Shown in pieces: positions 12,180 through 22,721 of a stretch of 64,000 bases of DNA; within the stretch, counting starts at the first letter, position 1; each line of letters opens with the position of its first letter. The stretch comes from Warburgia ugandensis (lineage: Eukaryota; Streptophyta; Magnoliopsida; Canellales; Canellaceae). The stretch spans positions 46,441,880 to 46,505,879 of the forward strand of contig CP141132.1 in assembly GCA_035236585.1 (NCBI GenBank). The letters are read 5' to 3'. The notes under the pieces are model-generated. The model was not told the DNA's origin and did no database searches. It saw nothing but the letters and a program-made list of their open reading frames with translations. A program made the position numbers and the translations under genes.

Positions 12180-12670
12180 TGAGCATCGCCGGCAGTGACC
12201 GGAGTCTAGTCATCGTCACTGATGACGGCACCCAGTGGCGACACGTGTCACAACTAGTGTGCGCCACGTAAGCACATCGCACATGTGCCTGACACACGTG
12301 CACCACACAACACCATGGGGATGGCATGCGTACACCACGTAGCATAACCAGCGCACGCCACGTAGGTGCCACGCAGGCGCCACATTCGCAGTGCACACAT
12401 GCCCAACATGCCACGCCATGCGCATGGCACGCGTGCGCCACTCGTGCACACAAGCAACACATGCACACACAAAAACAACGAGCACGCAGTGCGCCAGTGT
12501 CCATGTGCGAGCACGAAGACGACGCATGTGCACAGCCACCAACGCACGCACGTCAGCAGTGCACGAGCGGGCCAGCACATGCGTGCCAGCGGTACATGCA
12601 CGTGAGCGTGCACAGGTGATGTGCACGCATGCGTACGTGTCAACAACAAGAACGCACGTGTGAGATGGCA
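12180..12670. promoter_or_regulatory. GC-rich block with four CACGTG boxes
   Basis: About 490 bases of strongly GC-rich sequence made of degenerate gcac, cacg and acgt words. CACGTG occurs at 12242, 12295, 12599 and 12655; the first lies in the larger palindrome GACACGTGTC. CACGTG is the G-box core bound by plant bZIP and bHLH factors. The overlapping open frames on both strands, rich in Cys, Ala, His and Arg, reflect the repeat composition and are not genes. Confidence 0.55.
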
Positions 12671-14105
12671 CACAAGCGATTTTTTTGGATTTTTGGGGTC
12701 CTCTAACCCGTCCATTTATAAAAACTTGATTTTTAGGAGCTACGGAGGTCCAAATCGCGATCTGAAAGAGGCATTGTGACCATATCGACGACGCAGACCT
12801 AGATTTGAATTGAAAATCTAGATCTACATTCCTTTTTTAGGGTTAAAGAACTAAATGTTGTGAGATAATCTCAATCAGGCTAATCAATGGATGATTAGGC
12901 CTTAGATCTTGATGGTATACATCAAATGTGAGATAATATAAGGGATTAGAGGGATAAACATCATTGAATTGCCAAATGATGGAGAATTTATAATGTAACA
13001 GGTACATCAAAGTGCGCAACATGATACTTCCATGCGCTTGATTGGAGTGCTACATTTATTGAGGTAGGTGATTTCATTCAATTACTTCATGATTTCAGTA
13101 ACCATGATTGGATCTCTAAAGTTTTTGATGTGTTTTATGTCTTCTCATGACACATAAATAGGTCCCTATTTTTCTGTTGTTGCATGACATTTAAAATTTT
13201 TAATAACTATGTTTACATGGGATGTACTATCTTGACATGGGCTTTGATCATATTTATTGGGATTAATTATAGAGCCTTTACATAATTTACATGATTTATA
13301 TCTTATCAATGATTTATGACGGGTGCTTCCACCCGGTGCGTAATATGCTAGGAGGGTTGTAGGGTCGGCCACCCACCCTTGAGTGATACAAGACCAGGTA
13401 TGTAGGTGGTGGTATCATGGGTAGTCCCCCCTACGGGTCCGTTCCTTCGCATGGGGACGAAGAAAGTCTCCCGTTTGGGTGTCGACGGGGAGCGGCAGTG
13501 GTTCAGATCCTGATGGGGTTGCCACTGTAGCATAATAGCCATATAGTTATTCTGCATGTTCATATGGATTTATATGTGAGGTGAACCGGGGCAAGCTGGG
13601 CCTAGGCCGTGAGGGACTCCGGGGGCTGATGTGGGCTACACAGGAGGGACCCACAGTTAGTATGGGTACACATCACCGGTGATTGAGTATCTTGGGACAT
13701 TTTTTGCATTGTTTTGATACAGTGTTGTGACGACCCGGGTTTTTCAATGCCATTTTTGGTAAAAACACAGCGAGATCGATCTCTAGTTTTAAAACAATTT
13801 ATGCAGAAGAATGTAAGAAAATTTTCTTCTTTTTCAAAGAACATTGTATAAAGAGCCCGAGTGTCAAAATGAACTCTCAATGCATAGTGCCATGGCAATT
13901 TATAAATCAAATCAAAATAAGTAATCACTCCTAGGATTGTTAGTCACAGCCACAGCTACAACAAATACTGACAATCAAGATTATAGTAGTTACCAAAGGA
14001 AATTACTAATTAAATCATACCTTTGCCTACTTGACTTTGGTTCTAACACCTCCTGATGTTTCTTCTATTTGTCTTTTGTTTGATCTGAAAAATAATGGAT
14101 TGGGT

Positions 14106-14124
14106 TGAGTATTTATCATACTCA
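14106..14124 (-). promoter_or_regulatory. LTR hairpin (TGAGTAT/ATACTCA)
   Basis: Seven-base perfect stem, five-base loop, followed on the minus strand by acccaatcc. Element E has the same structure at 22284-22302, followed by cacccaatcc. It is probably a conserved LTR feature near the R/polyadenylation region (inference). Confidence 0.6.
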
Positions 14125-15582
14125 GTAGGTAACCTGACACTACCCTTTTTGAAAACATAGCAATGCATCATATAGAGTTCAAAGTGGTTGCATGAAAGTC
14201 ATGCTAAATTTGTAATAAGTGCACAAATGTATGCATAAAGTGTAAGTAATGCCATCTATTGAAATTCTTTATCAATCACGAGTTAGCATGCAATACTAAC
14301 AGTATGTCTGAGTTTAGAAAGTCAAGATCAATAGATTCACCATATCCTGGTTATGAGATCTACACCCTATGTCAAAGCCATGCGTAGTATATAATGATCA
14401 GAAAATACTTAAAGTAGTCTATGATAGCATCACGAAGTAACATGCACCGGTCTCAAGTCATCTGGTCACGAGTACTCGTTTACGACCAACTTAAACGCTA
14501 TATGCATATCCATACTACTAAAATCATAGGGTCACTATGCTTGCAACCAGAACCACTCTGGATCGCATGTCTCCGGTATCTAGAGACCAGTCCACCATAG
14601 CCTCCACGGCGACTATGGATATGTCCCCGAAAGGGTGCTGTGAACACCTCCAGTGGTCGTCCCTGTTGACCACAGCAGTCAAGGAAGGGACAATGCTGTT
14701 TTTGGCAACGATACCATCCACCTTTTTGGTGGTAGAGGCTGGGAGGCCAAACCCGTACCCCTCAGCATAGTGCCCACTGGGCTTAATAGCCCAAAACCAT
14801 ACATAGTTCAAACCTCAAATCAACATAAACCATGCAATTTATGGCTTTGTTTTCAAAGTATGCAAGCATGGCGTAAAATGCCATGAATCCGTAATGTGTA
14901 TAAAAACATTATTTCTCAACAGCATTCTTTAGTTAATGCAAGATTTTTCAAATACATAAATCATGCAAGCAGGTCCCGCATATTGGTATGAGAACAGCAT
15001 AGTTTAAAACACATGATTAATACAGTATTAAAACAAGTAACTTAATGAACGTTTAGGATGTATTTTGAAAACAGAGTAGGATCAGACTACCTACCTCGTG
15101 CGTTATTACGTCGCTCGTGCCTGTCTTTACCTCGAGTTCGAGAATATCTTAGTAAGGTCCTGAGTGATGTCCAAACATAAGATCTAGGCGTTATTCTATG
15201 CTATTTTATTGTATAGGCTCCAACTTTGGATTTTAAAAGGTCGCGCCTTAACGGATACCCAAATGTAGCGCCTAGGGTCTTGCACGCCATAGTTCTAGAA
15301 TGTGCGCTCTACGGTTTCTAGTATATGCGTGCATCTTGGTCGCACTGCAACTAGGTTGGGTCATGTGCGCATGTTCGAATGGCATGCCAGGGTGTGCACT
15401 ATTGCACGGACGCGTCTTAGGCATAGCTATGAAGTGCTTTGGCTCCTAGGACATCCCATGAGTCCTGGTCGAGCCAAGAAGACTATTCGCACGCGACGCG
15501 TGCGTAATGACAGCCCCCAGGGAGCTTGGCATGGCTGTGTGTCAAGCCAGGCTCCCCATGGACCGCACTGTGCGCCCCTGGG

Positions 15583-15587
<5 letters not shown>

Positions 15588-15622
<35 letters not shown>
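15588..15622. repeat. (CT)n microsatellite
   Basis: An uninterrupted CT run of about 17 units within the inverted solo LTR. It produces Leu-Ser and Arg-Glu open frames on the two strands that are not genes. Confidence 0.95.
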
Positions 15623-15624
<2 letters not shown>

Positions 15625-16025
15625 ACGGGTTTCCACCCCTCTGGTTTTCTTTCCAAAAGACCAGTGATTTCTGGTCTGAAATATTCCCAGATCCGGTGAG
15701 GATCTGGGCTGGGAATGAGGCAGAAAGGAGGGTTAGTCGGGACGGGCAGCCTGGAACTGTAGCCTGGTTGTCTGACCCTAGGGTTTTGTAAGGAACCCAT
15801 CTTCCCTAATGGGTTCTTCGGCTGAGAGATGCTAGATCCGGCCTAATTTGTGAGGGACAATGGAGGGGAAAGAGAGGAGAATGACGTGGGGAAGAGAGAC
15901 GTACCTAGGGAGCCCTCCACGCAATGCAACGAGGCCTTAAACTCGCCTCCAAACCCCTATTGTGAGATCTAGTTTTGGTAGAAATTGGAAAGGAGGAGCG
16001 CGATTTGGGAATAAGGGGTGGAGGG

Positions 16026-16033
16026 TATTTATA
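16026..16033 (-). promoter_or_regulatory. TATA box of inverted solo LTR
   Basis: TATAAATA on the minus strand about 455 bases from the LTR start. It sits in the same context as the TATA box of element E at 26546 (ccct before, ccct after), supporting a real core promoter. Confidence 0.6.
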
Positions 16034-16736
16034 GAGGGAAGAAGGCAGTGCTGCCAATGGCGGTGGTGGAAATCTCTGGAAACCTGGGGTTTCTGGAGAA
16101 ATCGAGAGAGGGCTGGAGGAGGAAGAAGACAGGGGGTGTCGTTATCAAAACGACCCCTGTTGTTTTTTGACTTTTTCGTTTTTAGGTACATTTTACCAAA
16201 ATGCCCTCAATCTTCTAACGCTTATAACTTTGTCATACGAGCTCTGTTTTCGTCGTTCTTTGAGGCGTTGGATTCCATTTTGCGTGTAGTATCTAGTGGT
16301 ACTAATTTTATTCACAAATTCCTAAGTTCCCTATGTGAATTTTGATCAAACATTCAACCACCTAATAAGACCCTTAAACATATAATAAACATATATTTAT
16401 TCCAAAATAGTCAAGTTACAAGATCATTAGTACATCCCACTATATTTGTTCTTTATACAAAATGTCTCCAAAATGTTGGGTCATTACAAGTGTCTTGTTT
16501 ATCATGATTGCATGCACACTATCCTATAGACATAGACTCGTATTATTTGGATGTACGTACCCTTGTATTTTGATCATGCCATCTTGATTTAATTTGATAC
16601 CTGTTTTGTGAAAGTTTATAATTATGAGCGTTTGATTATTTGACATGTTTTATGTATGTTTTTCCTTCATGAGAATCGTATTGTAAATTTTGTTAAACTT
16701 TATTTGAGTGTAATCACCTACACAAGCATAGCTTAC

Positions 16737-16766
16737 TAAGGCATTACTTTGTTTTACAATGCCTCA
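16737..16766 (+). promoter_or_regulatory. LTR hairpin, covarying version
   Basis: AGGCATT (16739-16745) pairs with AATGCCT (16758-16764). The hairpin follows agcatagctta just as the 9586 hairpin follows agcatagcttg. Two base pairs have changed on both sides relative to that hairpin, keeping the pairing. Confidence 0.6.
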
Positions 16767-17295
16767 GATTTGGAATGTGATAACAAAAAAGGAAAGCAGG
16801 CGGAGTAGCAATGATTTGGAAAAAGACTTGAAGACCATCCATTTTATGTTCATATTCAAATAGAGATTAGAGTATGTCTCTAAGACTGGTATTAGACTTT
16901 TGAGAATTTACTTAGAGGTTTATATATTTGGATAGATTGGACCCATATTATGGTATGGAGAATGTTAAATCTTAGATGTAAATATTGTGCTGATCGTGGA
17001 TAGAACCTGGTGACATTTGACTTGATTTATTATCATCCTTAATTAGCATGTTTATTTATTGTGGCTTTGAATCGAGCATGCTCAGAGTATCATGGGTTTT
17101 AATTTTATTTATGATTACAGTTTTTGAATGTGGTTGACCCTCAAGGTTTTTGCTTTCAATCAATTCTTTTTAAAGCTATGCTAAAATTTCTATAATTTAA
17201 AATTTTAATTTAGAGGGATCCCATTTATTTTTCGTAGAATATATTATTAGTTTTATTATTATGGGGAAAAGGTTTGTAAAACCCGGGGTGTCGCA

Positions 17296-17734
17296 TTGGG
17301 CATGAGGAAAGACCACTTTCCTCTTCCCTTCATAGACCAAATACTATAAAGGTTCGCCAATTATAAATATTACTGTCTCCTAGATGGTATTTCGACTATA
17401 ACCAAATTTTAATAGCACCGAAGGATCAAGAGAAGACTATGTTCACTAGTCCTTTTATAACCTTTGCCTACAAACAAATGCCTTTTGGGAAATGCAATGT
17501 GCTAGTGAATTTCGACTATGTATGATGAGTATATCCTTAGATATGGTGGAGATATTCTTTGACGTGTTTATGGATGATTTCTTAGTGTTCAGGTCTGATT
17601 TTGAGGAGTGCTTAGCTCACCTAGGCCATGCTAGATTTTATAGGCATTTTATCAAAGATTTTAACGAAATTTCTAGGCCCCTTTACAACCTGCTAGTAAA
17701 GGAGGCAATTTTTAACTTTGATGAAACTACATAA
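17296..17734 (+). pseudogene. pol: Element A reverse transcriptase, palm part, internal deletion
   Basis: RT resumes after the solo LTR with MRKDHFPLPFIDQI and continues with the palm motifs in several frames. The open stretch 17492-17734 holds CMMSISLDMVEIFFDVFMDDFLVF. The F-M-D-D at 17570-17581 is the catalytic Y-x-D-D equivalent in this lineage. Directly afterwards EECLAHLGHARFYRHF fuses the end of the palm to the start of the connection region; the 60 or so residues that normally lie between are gone. It ends with IKDFNEISRPLYNLLVKEA. Stops before 17492 and the deletion make it inactive. Confidence 0.85.
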
Positions 17735-17735
17735 A

Positions 17736-18212
17736 AGCCTTTGATCATCATCAGGTCGAATTCACCTTTGCGCCTATCATTTGCCTACCAGATTGGAATG
17801 CACCTTTCAAGATAATGTGTGACACCTCTGACTATGTGATTGACACTGTTATGGGGCAACAGATTGTTAAACTTCTCCACATGATTTACTATGTCAATAA
17901 GACACTTAATGATGCCCAACTCAACTACTCCACTATGGAGAAAGAGTTGTTGGCTATAGTCTTTGTCTTGGACAAGTTTAGGTCCTATCTCATAGGGTCT
18001 AAAGTGATAATCTATTTTGATCATACTGTATTGAAGTACCTTCATTCCAAGAAAGATTCTAAACTTAGACTTATCCAATGGATTCTTTTGCTACATGACT
18101 TTGATATAGAAATTTGGAAAAAGAAAGGTTCCAAAAATGTAGAAGCAGATCACCTATTCAGGCTAATATTTGAGTCTTTTAGTGAGCCTATGCCCAACAA
18201 AGAAACCTTTTA
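17736..18212 (+). pseudogene. pol: Element A RNase H
   Basis: Degrades the RNA strand of the RNA-DNA hybrid during reverse transcription. The open stretch 17815-18212 (132 residues) contains CDTSDY (Asp 3), STMEKELLAIVFVLDKFRSY (Glu 44), IYFDHTVLKYL (Asp 69) and NVEADHLFRL (final Asp), so all four acidic residues of the active site survive. Upstream, APIICLPDWNAPFKIM is the usual lead-in. This is the best preserved domain of element A, but the flanking RT and integrase are broken. Confidence 0.85.
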
Positions 18213-19512
18213 GAGGAACAACTTCTGTAGGTTTCCCAATTACCTTGGTATGCCAACATTATTAACTATCTTATTATATATAAACTGCTAGCGCAATAGT
18301 CAAAACAAGATATCCCTAATTTTGTAGCCAAGGTCAAGTACTTCATATGGGACGATCTATACATGTTTTAGTAGTGTCCCTATCAAATCATTAGGAGATG
18401 TGTCCTTAATATTGAACACAATAAAATCATCCTTTTTCCATTACCATGCTTGTGGGTTCCATTATAGTGCAAGGAAGACTGCTGCAAAGATTTTGTATTG
18501 TGGATTTTACTAGCCCATAATTTTTTATGATTCTTGAATGTACTATAAAGCATGTGATCACTACTAGAAATTAGGGAACATTGAACAGAAGGACATGATG
18601 CCACTAAATCCTATCCTAATCATTGAATTTTTTTTATTTGGGGCATAGAGTACACAAGTCCCTTCCCTAACTCTTTAGGAAATTATACATCCTAGTGGGA
18701 GTGGGTTGTATGTTCAAATGGGTAGACGTAGTAGCATGTAAGATAAATGGCCACAAAATGGTGGTTGAGTTTTTATGAAATAATATCTTTTCACACTTTG
18801 GCACTCCACGTGCTATTATTAACGATGGAGGAAAACACTTTTACAACTAGGTATATTGAGACGCTCATGAAGAAATATGGAGTTACCCACAGAGTTGCAA
18901 CACCCTAACATCCACAAACTAGGCAGCCAATGTGAGGTATCTAATAAGGAAATTAAGTGTATAGTGGAAAAAATGGTGAACTCCGGTAGGAAAGATTAGT
19001 CTCTTAAGCTCAATGATGCACTCTGGGCTTATAAAATAGTGTATAAAACCCCTATTAGAATGTTCTTATACCATCTAGTTTTTGGCAAAGGTTGTCATTT
19101 GCTTGTTGATCTAGAACATAAAGCATATTGGGCAAAGAATAGCTGAACTTTGATGTTGACAAAGCTAGGACCCACAGGAAATTCCAATTTCAAGAACTTA
19201 TGAGAGATGCATGTGAAAGTGCTAAAAGGTACAAGGATCGTATGAAGATAGTTCATGATAAATCCATCTAGAGCCAAGAACCATGTCAGAAAGCCCTTCT
19301 CTATAATTCCCTTCTACATCTCTTTAAGTTAAGGTCTCGATAGACTGGCCCATATAGTGTTAAAACTGTCTATCCTCCTGGCATTGTCGAGATTGAAAAA
19401 GATGGAGTACATTCCAAAGTTAATGGAAAACAATTAAAACTATATTTAAAAATGAGAAACCCTGATGAAGAGGAGGAACTCCTACTAGAGGACCTTGTTT
19501 ATCGAAAGTAGA
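18213..19512 (+). pseudogene. pol: Element A integrase and pol C-terminus
   Basis: Integrase inserts the cDNA into the host genome. No open frame survives, but the family pattern can be followed. The zinc-binding end lies near 18550-18610 (GNIEQKDMMPLNPIL with shifts), the core near 18640-18900 (IEYTSPFPNSLGN, then ENTFTT), and the C-terminal part near 19140-19450 ([32 protein letters not shown]). It ends EEEELLLEDLVYRK at a stop near 19510. There are many stops and shifts. Confidence 0.75.
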
Positions 19513-20430
19513 TACCACAGTAGGTCATTTATAGGGTAGGACTAGTATAGTTGTAGGAGTTTTCATTTGCATCTTTCTTTTTCATTTTTGTGGTCCATAT
19601 TCACATATCCATGCATGATCTTTAGAATGTAATATTTTCATTCTAACCCTTCTATTTACTTAATTTTTTATTTTTCCATGATTTTATTTCAAAACATTGG
19701 GGATAATGTTTGTCTTTCAAATTTGATGTGTCCATCATTTTTTAATTATTTTTCAAAAAATTTCCTTTTTTTTTAGAATTTTTTTAAATTTTCAAAAAAT
19801 TTATAAAAATTAATGAAAAGTTTCTTTGCAGGGATGAGGATTAGAATTTTTGAATATTTAATATATTTTTAACTTTAGCTTAGGAATTTCTTTGTATACA
19901 ACGAGTTCATCTTTCTATCCTTTTTCAAAATATTTCATGAAAACTTAAAATCAGAATAATTATTGCACAATATAGCCATATATATAGTTAAAGTTGAAGA
20001 GAAACTATAACTTAGAGATCGTAAAGAAGATTTGTGGAGACTATTAACTCATGTGAGTTTAAAAGCTATTCTTTCTTTGAGAGGGTTATACACAAATTCA
20101 AAATTTTCTTCAGTAGATATAATTTCCTAATTGGTCTCATTATTCTTCATCTTGGTCAACTATTAGAAAAACATATGAAAGACAATACCATTTATGTCTT
20201 TATTTTGTGACCAATTCAAGCTGTATGAAACCTAGAAAATGATAGAGGTCATCCTTGGTAAACCTGGAGCCATTAGCTTTCCTATATTATTGCAGAACTA
20301 ATTAACCTCCTTGAGCTTTTTCTTCGTGAACCAATTGACCATTACTTAATTAAACCTCAATAATATTTTCATTAACATTTTTCTTTTATTTTTTTCAATA
20401 TGTAAAGATGGTTGAAGAAATATCTTGAGC
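19513..20430 (+). other. Element A post-pol non-coding region
   Basis: It contains acattggggataatgtttg at 19694, the conserved sequence found downstream of pol in Athila-type elements. The inverted counterparts are at 42150-42170 (element C) and 63765-63785 (element D). A thymine-rich stretch follows. No env-like open frame is visible. The region is cut near 20430 by the truncated 5' LTR of element E. Confidence 0.7.
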
Positions 20431-22700
20431 AATACAGTTTCCCTGCATTTTCCGGCAACGGCCAGGACCATCAAGCCGGCCATTCCCCTTGTTTCTCTTC
20501 CCCATTTCTTCCCTGGCATCACCCAAAAACTGGGGTTTTCCCCTTCGTCGAGTTTTCTGGTGGCATGAAGTTCAGAACTAGAACGGGGCTCTACCACCGA
20601 CGATAGCCGCTCCCAAAGCTACCCAGGTAAGCTGTCCTTCCCTCTCTCTTGGGTTCTTCCCCCTTTCAGGCTAGATCTGTGCTGGATCTAGCATTTCCAA
20701 CCGGTTTTCCAGCCTATCTTCCTAGCCGAAAAATGACCCAGCCGGTTTCATCCGGATCTGCATGAACAAGGCATCCCAGGGATGCCATGCTTCACCTGCT
20801 CCTGGGACTGGGTCCCTGGGACAGGTTCCAGGCATACGAAAGTGTGTACACTGTCCTTGGTGCGGTCTTCAGGTGCACGCTCAACGTGGGGCACGGGTCC
20901 TGGCTCGACCAGGATGCACGGGGTGCCTTGGGAGCTGAGACGTGCCATGCTACACCACAGGTGCATCCGTACAATGCCATCTAGGATGCGCGTCATAGCG
21001 CGTCGCTTGAGCATGCATGTGTGCGTGCAAAATGCGGTCCCTAGCACGGCCTTTGGGTGTGCACCCACGTGAGGCGGTTGCGGTTCAACCAGGATGCACG
21101 GGTGTCCTAGGAACTAGGACACGCAGACCTAATGAGACTATAAAGTTAGGATCAGAGGACAATTTACAGAGTTTAACTATTGAATAGTAGATCCATATCA
21201 TAGGATCTAGCCTGATAATAAATTAGGCAAGGACCATAGACCCTAAAAGGCAGATCTAGCATCTAATGTCTAAATGGATTGAAATTGATAAGGACTCCTT
21301 GTTATCATTCATATCCAGGAGTTTATAAGTGAGACCCAGGGTAGGGTTGAGTGATGAAGGACGCGACTCCAGGAGACTTCGAGGTAGGTGCTATATTGCT
21401 ACTAGACTTTTAACAAAAGAGAGAGCCATGATTGTTTTGAATGCATGTTTTAAGTATAAATTATATGACTTGTTTAGCATATAAATAAATTCAGCATGCA
21501 TATGATAAATACATTATGCATAGACATGTTTTGCAAACAATTGCATAAATTGCATGATTTGTGGTTATTGAGTTGTGAGCATTGAGTTTTTGAAAAATTG
21601 CATGTCCTTGAGGGTTACCAAAAGATGCTGGAGTGCCCAAAGGACACTGGGTAGGCAGTTGTGAGGGCCAGGCAGTCGTGAGGGACCCAAAGAGGATAGG
21701 TTTTGAAAAAGAGGTTTTCGCTTGTTTGATCTTATATGATTTGGGCTAATAAGCTCGTGGACGCTATGTCGAGAGGTCTGGGGTGGCCTCCCAGCCTCTA
21801 CCACTATTAGGTGGAATGGCTACCATGCCCATAAAGGGCATGTCCCTGCTTCGACTACATGTGGTACAGGGGGCTACCACTGGTGTCACGGCATTGGGTC
21901 GAAGTGTCATGTGCCCTGTGGAGGCTTATGATCTTGTGTCCCTAGGTACCCGGGGACCACACGGCGGTGAGGTCGTGGGCATAGTGGGTCCTATGATTTG
22001 AGAATTTACTTGCATTACATAATGCATGACATGAGGTTGGTCGACCATACCAGAATCCATGAGTTGGATTTAGTTGAGCATCTTATGCATATTATTATGT
22101 TTATGATATATATATGATACTTTTGACTTGGTTTGTGCGATTCTTTAAGTCGTTAGTATTCCAATTCGACGGTGGTTTTTGATATCGATATTGAACATGA
22201 GTGTTCAAACATGCACATGTTTTAAAGAGCACATAGTTTTAAACATAGCATGCATTGTAAAACTAGTAGTGATAGGCTCCTACTGAGTATAGTATATACT
22301 CACCCAATCCTTAACATTCTTCAGGATAGTTCCACTCACCAATAGAAGATGCCTCGGGAGATATTAGTGCTATGAGCAGGTGAATAAAAAAGGAGACAAT
22401 TATACATGTAAGTAAACTCTCTACCCTTTGGACATGTATTTGTATTTATTTACAATTGGGCTATGTCTTTGTATTTGGATAGACACAGGGAAAAACATTT
22501 ATGATTTCTGTAGTTTTTCAAAAACTACTTTGATTGTTGTGAAAGTAAATGACACTCGGGGTTTTCAAAATGAGTTTAAAACAAAAGATTTTTTGCTGCA
22601 TTGCATGGTTTTTGTAAAATGGTTTTCAAATAGGGATGCATCTTGCCTTAGGAATTAGATATTGCATTTAAAAATGCATGGGAAAACCCAGGTCGTCTCA
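20430..22700 (+). mobile_element. Element E 5' LTR (5'-truncated)
   Basis: Matches 26640-28846 almost base for base; in a 300-base stretch near 21120-21420 I count about eight differences. The first ~470 bases of the LTR, including the TATA box region, are missing. It ends AGGTCGTCTCA at 22700, with the primer-binding site two bases later. Differences from the 3' LTR include an extra segment near 20980-21040 and a duplicated caggcagt unit near 21655-21680. The open frames in it are shadows. Confidence 0.9.
22284..22302 (+). promoter_or_regulatory. Element E LTR hairpin
   Basis: TGAGTATA and TATACTCA form an eight-base perfect stem with a three-base loop. A copy in the 3' LTR near 28430-28450 has one change. 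It corresponds to the hairpin at 14106-14124. Confidence 0.6.
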
Positions 22701-22702
22701 GT

Positions 22703-22721
22703 TGGTATCAAAGCCCAGGTT
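22703..22721 (+). other. Primer-binding site, initiator tRNA-Met type
   Basis: TGGTATCAAAGCCCAGGTT starts two bases after the 5' LTR. It matches the plant initiator tRNA-Met primer site (TGGTATCAGAGC) in 11 of its first 12 bases. This primer is used by many chromoviruses and marks element E as different from the Athila elements. Confidence 0.9.

Larger units (their letters stand above)
13721..16493 (-). mobile_element. Inverted solo LTR with perfect AGTGT duplication
   Basis: The LTR proper spans 13726-16488 and reads on the minus strand from TGTAATGACCCAAC to CGGGTCGTCACA. AGTGT stands at 13721-13725 and again at 16489-16493. There is no internal coding region, so it is a solo LTR left by LTR-LTR recombination. 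It is related to the LTRs of element E: shared promoter-proximal sequence (TATAAATA at 16033-16026), a shared block reading GCCTCCCAGCCTCTACCAC, and a hairpin near 14106. It lies inside the solo LTR 11563-17295 and is therefore younger. Confidence 0.93.
11563..17295 (+). mobile_element. Solo LTR (about 3 kb net) inserted in RT
   Basis: It starts TGTAATAACCC and ends GGGGTGTCGCA. Flanks TTGGT (11558-11562) and TTGGG (17296-17300) form a 5-bp duplication with one mismatch. Once the nested inverted LTR (13726-16488 plus its duplication) is subtracted, about 2965 bp remain. A TATA box candidate is at 11655, a CpG-rich segment with four CACGTG boxes at 12180-12670, and a hairpin at 16737. Its ends are of the same chromovirus type as element E. 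Confidence 0.85.

Noticed and set aside
12028..12715. Several overlapping open frames of 80-158 residues on both strands
   Set aside because: They share one GC-rich, repeat-like segment with few stop triplets in any frame, have low-complexity Cys/Ala/His/Arg content and no recognisable domain. They lie inside an LTR.
15302..15800. Open frames of up to 121 residues around the CT tract
   Set aside because: Frames on both strands depend on the (CT)n run and GC-rich LTR sequence; no domain or splice context.
18559..18580. CACTACTAGAAATTAGGG, looking like a CACTA end
   Set aside because: It is part of element A's integrase coding sequence (zinc-binding end), which reads through it; no partner end or target duplication.
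19513..20430. Possible env-like gene downstream of pol, as in some Athila elements
   Set aside because: No open frame or transmembrane-rich frame is present here, nor in the corresponding regions of C and D.
20346..21072. Multiple frames of 60-106 residues, repeated at 26522-27259
   Set aside because: They lie in the two LTR copies of element E and are not conserved in frame between the copies.
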